Positions 11,170 to 22,058 of a DNA stretch of 64,000 nt are shown piece by piece. The stretch is taken from assembly GCF_000219625.1 (NCBI RefSeq), contig NC_018218.1, forward strand, positions 4,526,001-4,590,000. Reading direction: 5' to 3'. Position 1 is the stretch's first letter, and each line of letters begins with the position of its first letter. A program made the position numbers and the translations under genes. The notes under the pieces are model-generated. The model did not search any database and was not told the origin of the DNA. It saw nothing but the letters and a program-made list of their open reading frames with translations. Source of the stretch: Zymoseptoria tritici IPO323 (Eukaryota; Ascomycota; Dothideomycetes; Mycosphaerellales; Mycosphaerellaceae).

Positions 11170-12567
11170 TGCTCTTACGCGTCGCGTGGTCGTCGTATCG
11201 TCGTTGTAGCTATAGAGTCGTTTATGTCGGCGTTCTTAGCAACGCCGGCTCTACTACCGCGTTATATACAGCCGTCGCCCTTACCGACTCCGTATCTAGG
11301 GTAGACGCCTACGCTAGCCCTAGACGCAGTACGCTAGCCTCTACCGGCATCGAATCCTTACTAAGCTTTGCCCTTAATTAAGCGGACGGCGGAGCCCGAG
11401 GTACCCTCGGAGGTTAAAGAGCAGGGCAACGCCGCGAAGAAGAGATATAAGAAGCCTAGTTAGAGCTAGCGGCAACAGCGGCAATCTACCGCTCTCGCGG
11501 CTAAGGGCACGGCGACTAGTAATCTTAGTAGACTGTTTACACCGGCTCTAAGTAGTACAGGTCGTCGCAATAACCGCATAAGCAATAAGGATAAGAAGGT
11601 ATTCATGCGTATCTGCCTTAACAGTCGGCATCTTATTAGCGATAGCTTCTAGGCTGTCGTAGAGCTATAGTTTACTTAACAGGCTAGTTATTACTATAAG
11701 AGCTTGCAGAGGGTGTTAAAGCAGCTTAAGGGATAATAGAAGGAGTTCTTCGAGAGCGTTAGCACGCAGACTAGTAAAGAAGACGAGACAGGGCTATTAA
11801 ATACTATGAAGGAGTAGCTGGACTAGAAGCAACAGCGTAAGCTAGCTAGCTCGAATCGCGCGAGCGTTGTTACTACCTCGAATACAGAGCGAGCCGACTT
11901 ACAACGTATAAGGGCTGCTATAATAGTGCGGCAAGCGAAGAAGAAGAACGTCGGTGCTACTAGCTCTAGTAATAAGAGCGTAAATAAAGCCGACGAGCTT
12001 AAGGGCGACAGCGAGCTAGATATTACCGACGACGAGGCCCTTATGCTACTACCGCCTTATCCGTTGCAGCGCTCTCGCAGCGCTTTAGCTAGCAGCTCCA
12101 CCGCCGCTGCTGCGTTAACACCGTAACGATAGAGTTCTACACCGCAACGACAGAGTTCTTCCTCTAGATTAGCCTCTACACTAGGGGGGACTCTAACACC
12201 TGGTGCGCGGCTGTCGAAGAACGCGAGGGCTAAGGGTGCGAGCAAGCGGCAGTCTAAGGACGATAATATAGACTTGCGGCGTGTTTTTAAGCGCTACCTC
12301 GAGTCTGCTAACGACGGCACCGAGAGGCTAGCTAAGGAGGTTAAGGAAGACTTAAAGTCGATAAAGGACATCGTAGTAAGCTAGTAGGCTACATAGAGGA
12401 TACTAGCGCAGCAGATGCAAGTGCAGATGTAGATGCAGCAGCAGCTGCAGCAAATATTAATGTAGAAGGACCCCCTTAACAGCTTCGATTTAAACGCTAT
12501 AAACGAGTTTATTTAGTTATTTCCTCTAAGGCTCTTACTCGATAGTTCCTTAGCCGATTCGGCTTAA
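11170..12567 (+). pseudogene. Myb/trihelix-like DNA-binding protein remnant of the Harbinger element
   Basis: Frame-1 translation from about 11380 gives a basic, Ala/Ser-rich N-terminus. A helical domain follows (DKKVFMRICLNSRHLISDSF, a stop for Trp or Gln, then AVVEL and QASYYYKSLQRVLKQLKG, about 11600-11730). This resembles the Myb-like accessory protein that accompanies fungal Harbinger transposases. A Glu/Lys/Asp-rich middle and a Gln-rich coiled segment near 12410-12460 follow, ending at a TAA at 12565-12567. At least ten in-frame TAG/TAA codons break it. The start is uncertain. The family call is by position and general fold, not a strong motif. Confidence 0.55.
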
Positions 12568-12875
12568 ATTAAAGCTGCGTGCAGTTTGAATATATAGCAA
12601 GGGCCTCCTGTTGTCGGATTGCTAATATATACACCGTGTAGAAGGTAGTAGACGCATAAGAGGTTGTAGGGTGTTAGATGTTCGAAGCTTAAAGCCGGAA
12701 TTCAGTCGGGCTTAGCGTTAAAATCTAACTCGTTAATAACTCTACCAAACATAAACCGATTTCGCTCGTTTTAATTTTAAGTAATAGCTCGTATGCTAGT
12801 AAATACAACAGGAAAAAGAAATAAGTAAATATAGTTGTGTTAGTGTTGTATTAATTGCAGCTGTCGTATTAGACC

Positions 12876-14187
12876 CTAAATTGCGGAGTTTCGGAGGTAG
12901 CTCCGCTTGAACTTCGAGTATTTGATACTCTAACTTTAAGAGCTTAGATTAGTCGTTCCTCGTATACGAGTGTCGAAGGGAAGCCGGACGGTCGATTTAG
13001 CGGTAGATTGCTAGTTAATATCGCTTAGCTCTTCCCCTAAGGACTCGCAGTCGAGGTAGAGATACTCCTTAAGGCTCGGCGGTAAATACATATATTTATT
13101 ACTCGTTTAGTTGCGACCTTCTATGCAGATATAGCAGTTCGTAAGCAGCGTGCTTACGATAAAGAACTAACTAACTGCTTGCTTGCTAATATATAGCTAC
13201 TTCGAGAAGGTATTATAGGTCTACTTCCTTATAGTCTCTCTAAAGGCGTGCTCGACAGATATTCGAAGGCTTAATAGATACTTGTTAAACCGCTTCTGCT
13301 TAGGCGTAAGGAAGTAACGACTACGGTAATGCTTAAACGGCGCTATAACACCAAAGCTGCTATAGTATGCAGGATCGCCGTAGAGATATAGCATATGCTT
13401 GTTGCGAGCAGCTAGTCGGCGTAGTCTTCGAGCAACGCCGGATTAAAGATATATACTCTAGTTATTGTCGGAGCTATTAAAGGGACTAATTAAACTAGAA
13501 ATTAGTCTATCCGGTGTTATAATAGCCTAGTATTTGCAGCTGTGTGCCTTCTTGTAGTCTGTATACTGTAGTCGCTGTCCCTTTAACGGTTTACAGAAGC
13601 CTTAAAAATAACCGTCCACGAAACCCTATATCTTTCTACCGGCTCTAGCGTCCTTAATAGCTCTTACGAATAAGTTTATCCTTCGTCTACTTCGGAGCCT
13701 TAGATGCTATAATACAAGCCAGCCGAATTGTATAGCGAGGTAATAAATAGTGTCGGTAAACACGATGCTAAGGTAGGTCTCGCTCCTGCTAAAGCTCTCG
13801 CAGGCATCCTTCTACCGGCTTAGAAATAACATTCGCTAAAGGACGATGTATAGAGCGAGCTCTAGCGACGGTCGAAGGCGATTCCGGACGGTTATTAATA
13901 CAATATCTAGTGCAGCAGTTAACTCGAATATTCGTGATTTCTTAAATCTGAGATTGGTAGTTAGTTAGCAGCGGCGGTGACGATAAGGTCTTAATTCTCG
14001 TTCTTCTTCTTCCTTACAATAACAACTACTACTACCCCTACTAACGCACCTGTAGTTTAGCTCGTACTACGACTCCGACCGATCCTCGAGCCTCTAGTCC
14101 AGGTAATTATACTCCGGCCGCGCGCGCTACTATAGCACTGGCTTGTCGAACTTAAAGAGAAGGAACATAAAGCACACTAACATCCAA
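12876..14187 (-). pseudogene. Harbinger DDE transposase remnant (DDE_Tnp_4-like)
   Basis: The minus-strand translation keeps all the catalytic blocks in one frame: GFVDGYF (first Asp, about 13595-13605), IITPDRLISSL (about 13500-13530), YLYGDPAYYSSFGVIAPFKH (second Asp, about 13340-13395) and LRISVEHAFRETIRK (Glu, about 13240-13280). The spacing and the GDPAY and RxxVEHAFG signatures are those of Harbinger transposases. Numerous TAG/TAA codons stand where Trp or Gln are expected. The stop is the TAG at 12876-12878. The N-terminal boundary near 14187 is a guess. Confidence 0.75.
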
Positions 14188-14350
14188 AGGCGGCGTAAGG
14201 CTATATCGTCTACCGCGGCGGTAATAGCAAGAGCCAGCCTTACAGAGCACATTTACTTATAACGAGAGCGACACGCCAAGAGATATTGCACGGACTACAC
14301 GCGTTTTCACGCTATACTATATACATTTACGCACTAATGCACGTGACGGC

Positions 14351-14410
14351 TGTATACGGTCGCTGTCATGTCGCTGTGTTGTGTAGTAACAGCGCTTGCT
14401 AAAATGCTCT
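14351..14410 (-). repeat. Harbinger terminal inverted repeat, right
   Basis: Minus strand reads AGAGCATTTTAGCAAGCGCT and then CAGCGACATGACAGCG, matching the left end. The following bases ACT repeat the three bases before the left end. Confidence 0.7.
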
Positions 14411-14886
14411 ACTGCGAACAGCGTCGGACTTTAAGCATTTTTCCGTACCTTAGGAATTAATGCTTTATATTGCTTATCGTATGTATTGTACTAAATATAT
14501 TACCGGATAGTTGTTGCGAAGAATGTTGTCGTTGCGAAGAATGTTGTCGCGAAGTATCCCGTCTTCGGGCGCTTTAGGCGCAATCTTCGGGCGCAATCTT
14601 CGGCTACGGGCTACTATAGTTTTCTAACTAAATATTAGAGGGCTTCCCTCTAAATTTTAGATGCGGGGAAAAACCTTAAACTATCGACTTCGTCTAAGGG
14701 TCCTTCGATGTCGATAACGAGAAACACCTCGATAGGAATAAATAATATCTATAGTATATATTTCTAATACTTTGTATATATAGTTCTTACCTATCTATAA
14801 ACGAAATATATTAGATATATAGCATTAAAAAGTGCATATTGTACATATAGTATCGGTTTCTATACGCAATGTTCGAAATCCGAAAA
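14411..14886. other. AT-rich right part of the outer element, with short tandem repeats
   Basis: No coding potential. It holds two perfect tandem copies of the 18-mer GTTGCGAAGAATGTTGTC (14513-14530 and 14531-14548), a nearby pair of CGCAATCTTCGG repeats (about 14578-14605), and a TA-rich run at about 14740-14840. The TA richness fits CpA-to-TpA decay. Confidence 0.6.
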
Positions 14887-14955
14887 TGTTCGAATTGTCG
14901 GAATTGTCGGAATTCTTAAAAATCACGAATTTTGGCGAGGTGCTAACTTTGCACC
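14887..14955 (-). repeat. Outer inverted repeat, right arm
   Basis: Reverse complement of the 10858-10924 arm; on the minus strand it begins GGTGCAAAGTTAGCACCTCG and ends in two copies of a GACAATTC-like motif. Right of it normal single-copy-looking sequence resumes. Confidence 0.8.
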
Positions 14956-17662
14956 CTCGTCAAAGCATGGTGCCCTGGTTCCATGGCAAGGCAGGGCAAA
15001 TCCCAGATTTGAAATCTGGTATCATTCCGTCAGTTAATCTCGGAAATTGAAATCGACCAATGCAGCAATCTCATTTCATGCCATCTCGATTCTCCACCGT
15101 CTCGTTCGTCGTGAACGTCGCTGATGTCTGTGCGTGTAGTAATCCGGCGTCGTGCTCCGCGGACAATAATGGTGCCGGCGAATACGAGAGAAGAGCAGTT
15201 TTCGCGAGCAATTGAGGCTATCGAGCGGCAAATGCTGATGTTCATCTGAATGTCGAAGCCATTACCTGAATCGAGTGCACGAGAAGGGAGACTGAGCAAA
15301 GCGGACATAGCCTGATGCTGCTCGAACTGACATCCCTATGTGCAACAGGGTGCACTTGCGGACGTCCAGGCCAGATCCCACCAGCGTGTGTCGAAATGAC
15401 AACAGAGCCTTCAGCAGACTGGTCTCTCATATGCTATTGCTCAACGTCAAACGACAAAGCGGGCATCGTCGAAGGTATATCCGGAATTGGCCAAGTCTGC
15501 CCTACAACCAGACCGAGATCCACCACCAGGACATCGCCTGCTGGGTTGACAGCCTGCATGTACGACTTGGGACGTCGACAAGACATGGATTCTGGAAAAA
15601 GCTCGCAGTGACAGACTTCACGGCCACAATGGCACTGAACGCAGAGCTGGCGCTCGATGTAGCATAACGCCTCCCTCAATCGGGTGCGGTTTTCTGGCAT
15701 TTGCGGATCGCAGCAATGTCATTCTCGCATGCCTAAGACGAGTTGTGCCACGAGTTGCGCTGCGATGTGTGCCGCACAGCCTTCTGAACCGCTTCAAGGG
15801 AGTTATATGCGATGCTCCAAGGTCCTGGATTTGAGCTCTTCCATCATGGCCGATGTAAGTCAGCCAAGCGGAGAAGGCGAAGATATTGCCGCATGCGTCA
15901 TCTGGTGGACTCAGGGAACACCTGCTTGCTCGAATAGCTTCGTCGCTTGAGCAGCTTTGCCGTCACGTTCGTTTGGAGAAGAGCTAGGTACAGGTGGCCT
16001 GCTCCGTGTCTGTGAACCTCTGACAGTCCGCCTCGCGTCCGTACAGCTCCTGTCGGCCGAGGCTCCCAAGGACCTTCCAGTCACAGATCGTGTCAACCGC
16101 AGACTACTGTCAAGATGAAGCCCATCTCTTTGCATCGCTTTGTCTTCCTCGGCCTCTTCAGGTCTACACTCACCGAGCCACTCATGTTAGCCCGCTCTCC
16201 TGCTGCTCTATCAATCACTGTGCATGTTGGTCAAACCCCAGTACAGTCAATCTGCCCTCGTGCGATTCGTTCCCAAATAATCAACCACCGTACTCCCAGC
16301 CGCCCTCTTCGGACTCCTCGCTCCCATGGTCGCAGCAGTACGAACCTGTGTTTCTCCTGAGACTCTCGGCTGGCTAATATGGCCTCCGTCTGCCAGCATA
16401 ATCGGCCATGCGTCAGCAACGGTGACTGCAGCAGTATGTGCGGAAGCAGCCGTGGAACTTGGTAAAACTCTCTGCATCGTACGTGCCGATTAGCAATGCT
16501 GCCAGAGCATTGTTAATAACTCCATGACGTTCAATGTTCGTTCCTCCCATCGCCTTCGAGAGTGCAACACGTGACAATGCAACTGATGGAGCGATGACAG
16601 ATCGTATGGCGAAATGCATTTTCATCAGTGGTGAAGTGATACAGTGGAGAGAAAGACGGGAGGAGGCTGCCCGCCGTGGAGCAGCGCCAAGCTGAGTCAT
16701 CAAGCACAATTCTGGCTTCCGTCTTCGGTTCTTCATCACATTTCTCCTCCATTCCTCCTCCACCATCAAGCAAGCATCTTAGACAACCTCTCTACCATGG
16801 ACTGGTCCTGGCCTTCCAGCAATGCAAGAGAAACGCATTGCCGTTTTCTTCATCGCACTGATCGCAACCGGCGGCGGCAGCAGATGACCTCATTGCGAAT
16901 TACCACAGAGAACACTCAACGGTTTTCACGAGGGAGGCTCGACGGGCATCTTGTCGAAGGAAGTTGAGAGTACTGTGCAGCGCAGATATTACGCCAACAA
17001 GACCAACATCGTCAGCTCCGACTCCCGACTTGATGGGCAGCTTATAGCGGGCCATCTGGCAGCGGCAGGAGATGAAGAGTGATGATAGGTTGAAGTCATC
17101 GACTCTGCCATCTTCTCCCAACCTCCTTGGAAGGCTTGCACGCATCGCCAGCACGCCAGCGGACTTGACACGCCGAAGGCCTCGAGATGTAACTTCGTAC
17201 CATCTCCTGGACTGGTTGAGATAGAACAATGCTTTGTTCTTCGTGGGCCTACAACGTTCTTCCTTACCGCTGGATCGAAGAATGGCCTTGTTACTGACAG
17301 GCAAGTTTCATAATATATCACTGCTTTGTCCGCAGAATCTTTGTGCCTGCTACGTGCTTTGGTCGTGCGAGACCACTTCACTTCGTCACTTGCACGATCA
17401 ACGGCCTTGTTACCAACGCGATACTTCGACATTGCCTTGCAGCCTCCAACGACACAGTGGCATTGACTTGCCAATTCGATCGACACAATGGCGTTGACTT
17501 GCACACTCGGAGGTCGACTTACAGCATTTATACATATCGATATGCCTGGTGTATCTTTCCTTCTCAGCAATTCACCTTCAAGATCATCTTACAACCACCT
17601 CCAAATACACCTCAAACCCTACCTGAAGACCCCATCTCAATCTGCCGGCGGCCAGACTCAAG
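14956..17662. other. Gene-poor interval; no gene supported
   Basis: Only short overlapping open frames on both strands. The most protein-like is 15434-15700 minus (88 aa), which has a Cys/His cluster (CVQCHCGREVCHCELF) but no recognised family and no clear upstream exon; it could be a fragment of a decayed gene. A short near-perfect palindrome (CCAGATTTGAAATCTGG) lies near 15003-15020. The right end (about 17500-17662) looks like a pyrimidine-rich promoter/leader for the zinc-finger gene. Confidence 0.4.
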
Positions 17663-18289
17663 ATGAGCTACTCACGCAGATACTCGGACTTTGACTTGTC
17701 GATGATCGAGGATTACAACCGCCGCACTCCGTATCCAACCCCGTATTCTGGAGCTTCGTCAAGACCTTCCACGGGATACTCGGGGTACGCACCACCCCCT
17801 GGCTATTCGCACTACGGTTCATACGCCGCACAACCGAGCAGCAGCTACTACGGTCCACCTTCCAGCTACGCCACACCGGCTAGTAGCTACTACGCCGCTA
17901 CCGCTCCACACGCTTCTTCCTCCCGTAGCCAGTACGACGCTTCTTCCTCGAGTGGCCATTATGATCCCCATACCCGGTCGTTCTACGATAGTGTCCCGGT
18001 GCGGGATTCTCAACCCAGTGGGTACGGCCATAGAAATGTGTCACGCAGGACTCATGTCGCGCCACAACACAACCAATCCTTCTTGGATCCTGAAAGAAGA
18101 TTCCCCTGCCCAGAACCCGGTTGCGGCCGACGCTTCTTAGAGCATGGTATCATGGCCCGTCACCACGCTCAGTCGCATGCCCGCGAGACGCTCTATAGAT
18201 GCCAGTATTGCGCATCGGAGGGGATCTTGAAGGAGTACACGCGCAATGGAAGCCTTTACAGACACATCCGTCAAGCACACGACCGTTAG
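17663..18289 (+). CDS. C2H2 zinc-finger protein with Tyr/Ser/Pro-rich N-terminus
   Basis: Probable nuclear DNA-binding protein of 208 aa in one exon. Residues 1-130 are low complexity, rich in Tyr, Ser, Pro and Gly (GYAPPPGYSHYGSY, SSYYGPPSSYATP). The C-terminus has two C2H2-type fingers: CPEPGCGRRFLEH...ARHHAQSH and, directly after, CQYCASEGILKEY...LYRHIRQAH; the second has a longer loop than the classical finger. The stop follows the last finger by three codons. The start is the first ATG of the frame and gives the expected N-terminal composition. Targets are unknown. The Tyr/Ser-rich region could act in activation or condensation; that is inference. Confidence 0.8.
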   Translation: MSYSRRYSDFDLSMIEDYNRRTPYPTPYSGASSRPSTGYSGYAPPPGYSHYGSYAAQPSSSYYGPPSSYATPASSYYAATAPHASSSRSQYDASSSSGHYDPHTRSFYDSVPVRDSQPSGYGHRNVSRRTHVAPQHNQSFLDPERRFPCPEPGCGRRFLEHGIMARHHAQSHARETLYRCQYCASEGILKEYTRNGSLYRHIRQAHDR

Positions 18290-19680
18290 GAGATTTACCG
18301 GTACGCCGTCCATGGCCTTCCTGCTTGCTGACCAAACTTGAGCATGCTGCTCGGAGACGTAAGTTGATTGCGGCCATGCTCAAGCTCTCTTGAGACTCAC
18401 GCTTTCTGTTTCCTCCGCGTGTCTGCTCATTTCCCTGCCCCGCCTCTGCAAGGTTTCATTCTGTTCGAAAGCAACATTCGGTCCGGCATCTTCATTTCCC
18501 TTCCCTGAGACCAAATGAGATAAAAACCATGAGGTGTCTGGCGTTGATATTGAACGAAGGCAAATCATGCTCGAACAGAGCCGTGATGACAAACGCAAAG
18601 GCGCCAGGGATCCTACTACATAGAATTCAGAATGCAAAAATCGACCAGTATCACATCTCAATGAATTCCTCAAACGTTTGAGGTGCCAGCATTTAGAAAG
18701 GGGTTCGAGTCAGATAATTATGTTGTCTTTCTTTCACAGTTGCTCGACCTTGTCCTTTTAAGCACCGCACTATTCGGACCTCTTCCGAGTGTGCTGGCTA
18801 CCGTTCAGTCGAGAGACAAGAAATGTAAGTCAGACAGGACTATGTTCCTTCCTGATGGTCAACGCAACAGCGCTGACGTGGCATGCTCGAATGATAGGTC
18901 AATCTTTGACTTTGGTGGCTCGATCCTTCGGCTCATCTTCGCAGACTCGTTCATTCCTGAATCCTTCTCGCACAAACTCGGCCTTATTCCCGAACGATCG
19001 CCCAAGTCATCGTTTGGGTGTCGTCGTGCCCCACCCGTTTTCGTGGATCGATCACAAAACGTCCACAGCCCACCACCTAAAGCAGTCACGATTCAACGCT
19101 GACGGATCAGGGTGGCCTGACCAGAATGACAGAAGGCTGGAACTCGCGATGCAGTGCGACATCGACACCGGGTGTAACTGAGGCGTCAAAGTTCTATTCA
19201 GCAATGCGTCGAGTCACATTCGTCGACTTGCTCAGAACTCAGTGTATTGTGATATCAGCGCGGAGATCAAAGGATCACACAAAGGGAGACCTCTTTCGGA
19301 TGGCTTTGCTTCCCCAGATCGTCACATCGCGTACCTGACCGATGTTTTTAAGGCGACACCGGTGAGGCGGCCCACGGCCCATGGTGGCATGATGGAACAT
19401 CCAACGCAACGCCTCCAAGCCTCATTCGCTTCCATCAGCCGCTAGCCTCATATGGATGTCGCATTCGGAATTGTGAGGCTGAATCATAGTAGTCGATGTC
19501 CCGACCTTAAAGAGGATCAACGCACTTGACAAGTTTCCTTGGATTCCTTTGCATTTTGTGCTGAGTTCGTTCATATTGAGTTCGTTCATATACTCGCCAA
19601 CCATTGTGCGCGAAGCAAACATCAGTCTTCCGATTCATACAACCGACAACCCGCAACACCCCTAACCTTCAACTTCAACC
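18290..19680. other. Intergenic, no gene supported
   Basis: Short overlapping open frames on both strands (for example 18683-19102 plus, 139 aa) without domain-like sequence. The right end includes two copies of GAGTTCGTTCATAT (about 19563-19592), shortly upstream of the PLAC8 gene. Confidence 0.4.
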
Positions 19681-20252
19681 ATGTCCCACATCCCTCAACA
19701 GCAGACCGGCGAGTGGGAGGGCGGCTTTTGCGATGGCGTCTGCGGCGGCGACTGCGGTACCTGCGTAAGATATTCACCTGGGATGTTCTCGCGCATCTTC
19801 CTAACTCCATCACGCAGATGGGCTCTTGGTTCTGCGCATGCTTCCTCCACGGCCGAGTCTCATCTCGCTTCCAGGCGTTTCCGGTCGAGGACGACTCGAT
19901 GCTCAATTCGTCCTGCCTCTTCTGGTATCTCGGCGCGTGCTGCGGCTTCCAGTGGGTTCCACAACTGCTTCGCCGACAGGAAATCCGACAGACCTTTGGC
20001 ATTCGGGGCAGCGATATCAAGGACTGCTGTGCCAGTTTCTGGTGCACACCTTGCACATTGGCGCAGATGAACATGGAGGTGAAGAAGAGGGCGGAGAAAG
20101 CGAGGCTGATGGCGGGATCGTCTGATGCTGGATATAAGAGTGAGGCTGGGATGAGCTATGCGCCGCCGCCGCAGCAGGCAATGGGAGAGAAGCAGGAATC
20201 GATGCTTCAGAGCCACCCGAACAATGTTGCGCAAGGTCCTGTGGGCGCATGA
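19681..20252 (+). CDS. PLAC8-family cysteine-rich protein
   Basis: Two exons, 19681-19764 and 19818-20252, joined by a 53 bp intron at phase 0; 172 aa. The N-terminus is CDGVCGGDCGTC and exon 2 opens MGSWFCACFLHGRVSSRFQ. The family signature is CCASFWCTPCTLAQMNMEVK near residues 100-120, with a second Cys-rich hydrophobic stretch SSCLFWYLGACCGF before it. PLAC8 proteins are small, membrane-associated and include the FCR (cell number regulator/cadmium resistance) group; the role of this one is not known. The C-terminal 50 residues are hydrophilic and Gln/Pro/Ser-rich. An unspliced frame through the exon 1/2 region would lose the CDGVCGG start, so the spliced model is favoured. Confidence 0.88.
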
Positions 20253-20639
20253 TCTTGGCCTCGATGTGTGGTGGATTGGAGAATGGTTTATCTTCGCGCG
20301 CCCGAGGAGTCTGCATTTGTGTAGTCGGCTATGCCTGCAGGTTCGCGTGTAGCTATGGTCGATGGTGCGTCTGCGCTTTGATATTGTTGGACGTCCTCGA
20401 ACTATGCTCATAATTTCCGGTACAACTGATTCCAGGCGACTTTGTACTAAATGTTGGTCATGTCAATCTGCGACCATTCGGAAATTGGACCACGGCAACT
20501 TCTCGGAACCTACATCAAGGTAGGCGGGCTGTTCTGATGATGCGTCAGCAAGGATACTCGAAAGATTGCCTGATTCTCGAGCTCTGCAACTGTCACCTCT
20601 CGGAAACACCTTCCTCATAATCTCAACAGATGTGACCTG
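20253..20639. other. Intergenic, nothing recognised
   Basis: 3' flank of the PLAC8 gene and 5' flank of the hydrolase pseudogene. No open frame of note and no repeat. Confidence 0.4.
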
Positions 20640-21456
20640 AGATCAACGATGCGACCTTGAAGAGACGAAGGTCTCTTACCTTTCGTCGAGTTCAATGCTG
20701 AGGCAGTCGGTGCTCCCACGATACTGCTCATCCACGGAGCTCTCGGCGACCATCGAGACTGGGACCTCGTCTGGCCGCATCCCATCACGGCTGGTTATCA
20801 CCTCATTGTCCCAGACCTACCTGGCCACGGCGACGCATCAAAATTGTTCTTCTCCACTCCTCTCGCATCAGAAATGCTTCACACCCTATCCTCGCTCGAG
20901 CTCATGGCGGAATCGCTCATGTTGTTGGACTTTCTCTTGGCGCTTCCATTGCAGTTCAGCTCGCCGCCAGCTATCCTGAAGTCGTCTCCGACTCATTTGT
21001 ATCAGGCTTCGGCGGTATACCTTTGAAGTCCGCATAGTCGTCCTGCGTGCCGTACGTTGTTTGGCTACTGTCCCGAATCGAATGGTCGGTGCCTCGCTTC
21101 GTAATTTGCTGGCTCATGTATGGAGCAGACCTTCCGCGTCCTGATCTACCCAAAGCCACCCTTCGTCTCACCGGACAGGTATTAAATCCTTCGCAAGAGT
21201 TTCAGCCGCTGCCATGGCCTGCGCGTAAACTCATAGTTGCCGCTGGCAAGAAAGGCATCCTGCCAATGAGCGACGATCCCGATCAAGCGCGGAGACTGGC
21301 CAGTGTTGGCACACACGGGGATACGAGAGCAGTGAACCTGCGCAAACATACGCCATCCGTGGTCTTGTCAGGTTCCCGGCTTGTTCGCAGAGTGTGTTGG
21401 AGTATGGCTCGCGCTGGAGGAGCTACCGGGAGGCTTTGTATCGCTGTGTTGAAGTG
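20640..21456 (+). pseudogene. Alpha/beta-hydrolase pseudogene (two frameshifts and one stop)
   Basis: Translation recovers a complete alpha/beta-hydrolase fold in pieces. Frame one (to about 20887): VGAPTILLIHGALGDHRDWD and YHLIVPDLPGHGDASKLFF. After a one-base shift near 20888 the next frame reads ARAHGGIAHVVGLSLGASIA (nucleophile elbow GLSLG) and VQLAASYPEVVSDSFVSGFG. An in-frame TAG follows at about 21037-21039, then RIEWSVPRFVICWLMYGADL and ARKLIVAAGKKGILPMSDDP. A second shift near 21355 is needed to reach the natural end VPGLFAECVGVWLALEELPG. No intron with proper signals repairs these lesions. They are not CpA-to-TpA changes, so this is ordinary decay (or assembly error), not RIP. Confidence 0.75.
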
Positions 21457-22058
21457 AGCTGTATCAGCTCAGTACGTAGAATAGAATGGTTGCAGCGATG
21501 GAAGGAAAAGACATGGACTCCGTGAGGGCTGGGTTGTTTCTGGGCAGTCAGCCAGAAATTAGCGGGACAGCATGGGAGACATGCCAAGCGACTAAAATTG
21601 CGGGGGTGGAAGGAGGCTGAGCTCACGCGACCAACTTCATCCGTACTCTACCGTCGCTATATACACCAAGACGTCCGATCCTCATGTCACGAATGCTCCG
21701 AAGGCATGATCTGCTAGACGGCCAGACGACTCCATATTGGTTCACCGACATGCTCAGCGGTCATGTCACCAAATGGAGTAAGAGCGATTGTTCCGCCGTC
21801 TCCTTTGTCTACTACCAGCCACTGGCAACACAGCCAAGCCTCGTCGTTGTACCTTCGTAGTTCTGCCGTCCTGGGCGCGATCCCGAGTGCGTCATGGAAC
21901 GCTCTTGTCTCCAATCGTCTCGATCAGACGGCAGACTAAGGATCGTGGATCAGATCTTTGGTCAGAGCCCAGCGTTGCAGGCGTAGCATCATAAAGATCA
22001 CGACTCCGCTCCTGTCCATGCCTCACATCTCCGCGACATTCCCACCCTGGACGCCAAG
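21457..22058. other. Intergenic, no gene supported
   Basis: Short frames only. The last 100 bp are the presumed promoter and leader of the quinoprotein gene. Confidence 0.4.

Larger units (their letters stand above)
10972..14410. mobile_element. PIF/Harbinger DNA transposon, two-gene, inactivated
   Basis: The element has terminal inverted repeats starting AGAGCATTTTAGCAA at both ends, extending imperfectly for about 55 bp (subterminal CAGCGAC, TGACAGCG). It is flanked by the 3 bp direct repeat ACT (10969-10971 and 14411-14413), as expected for PIF/Harbinger; a TA duplication is an equally possible reading. It contains convergent remnants of a Myb-like gene (plus strand) and a DDE transposase (minus strand), the standard Harbinger gene pair. 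Stop codons are mostly TAG/TAA from CpA-to-TpA change, but decay is milder than in the 1-5960 block. Confidence 0.8.
10858..14955. mobile_element. Outer non-autonomous (MITE-like) element carrying a nested Harbinger insertion
   Basis: A 67 bp sequence at 10858-10924 beginning GGTGCAAAGTTAGCAC returns in inverted orientation at 14887-14955 with only a handful of differences. If the Harbinger element (10972-14410) and one ACT copy are removed, the remaining host element is about 0.65 kb with long terminal inverted repeats and no coding potential, i.e. MITE-like. I see no clear target duplication at the outer ends (left flank ends ACGCA, right flank starts CTCGT), so the exact termini or the element class remain open. 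Confidence 0.6.

Noticed and set aside
18683..19102. 139 aa open frame with a hydrophobic N-terminus
   Set aside because: The hydrophobic run is not followed by recognisable sequence and no splice partners were found.
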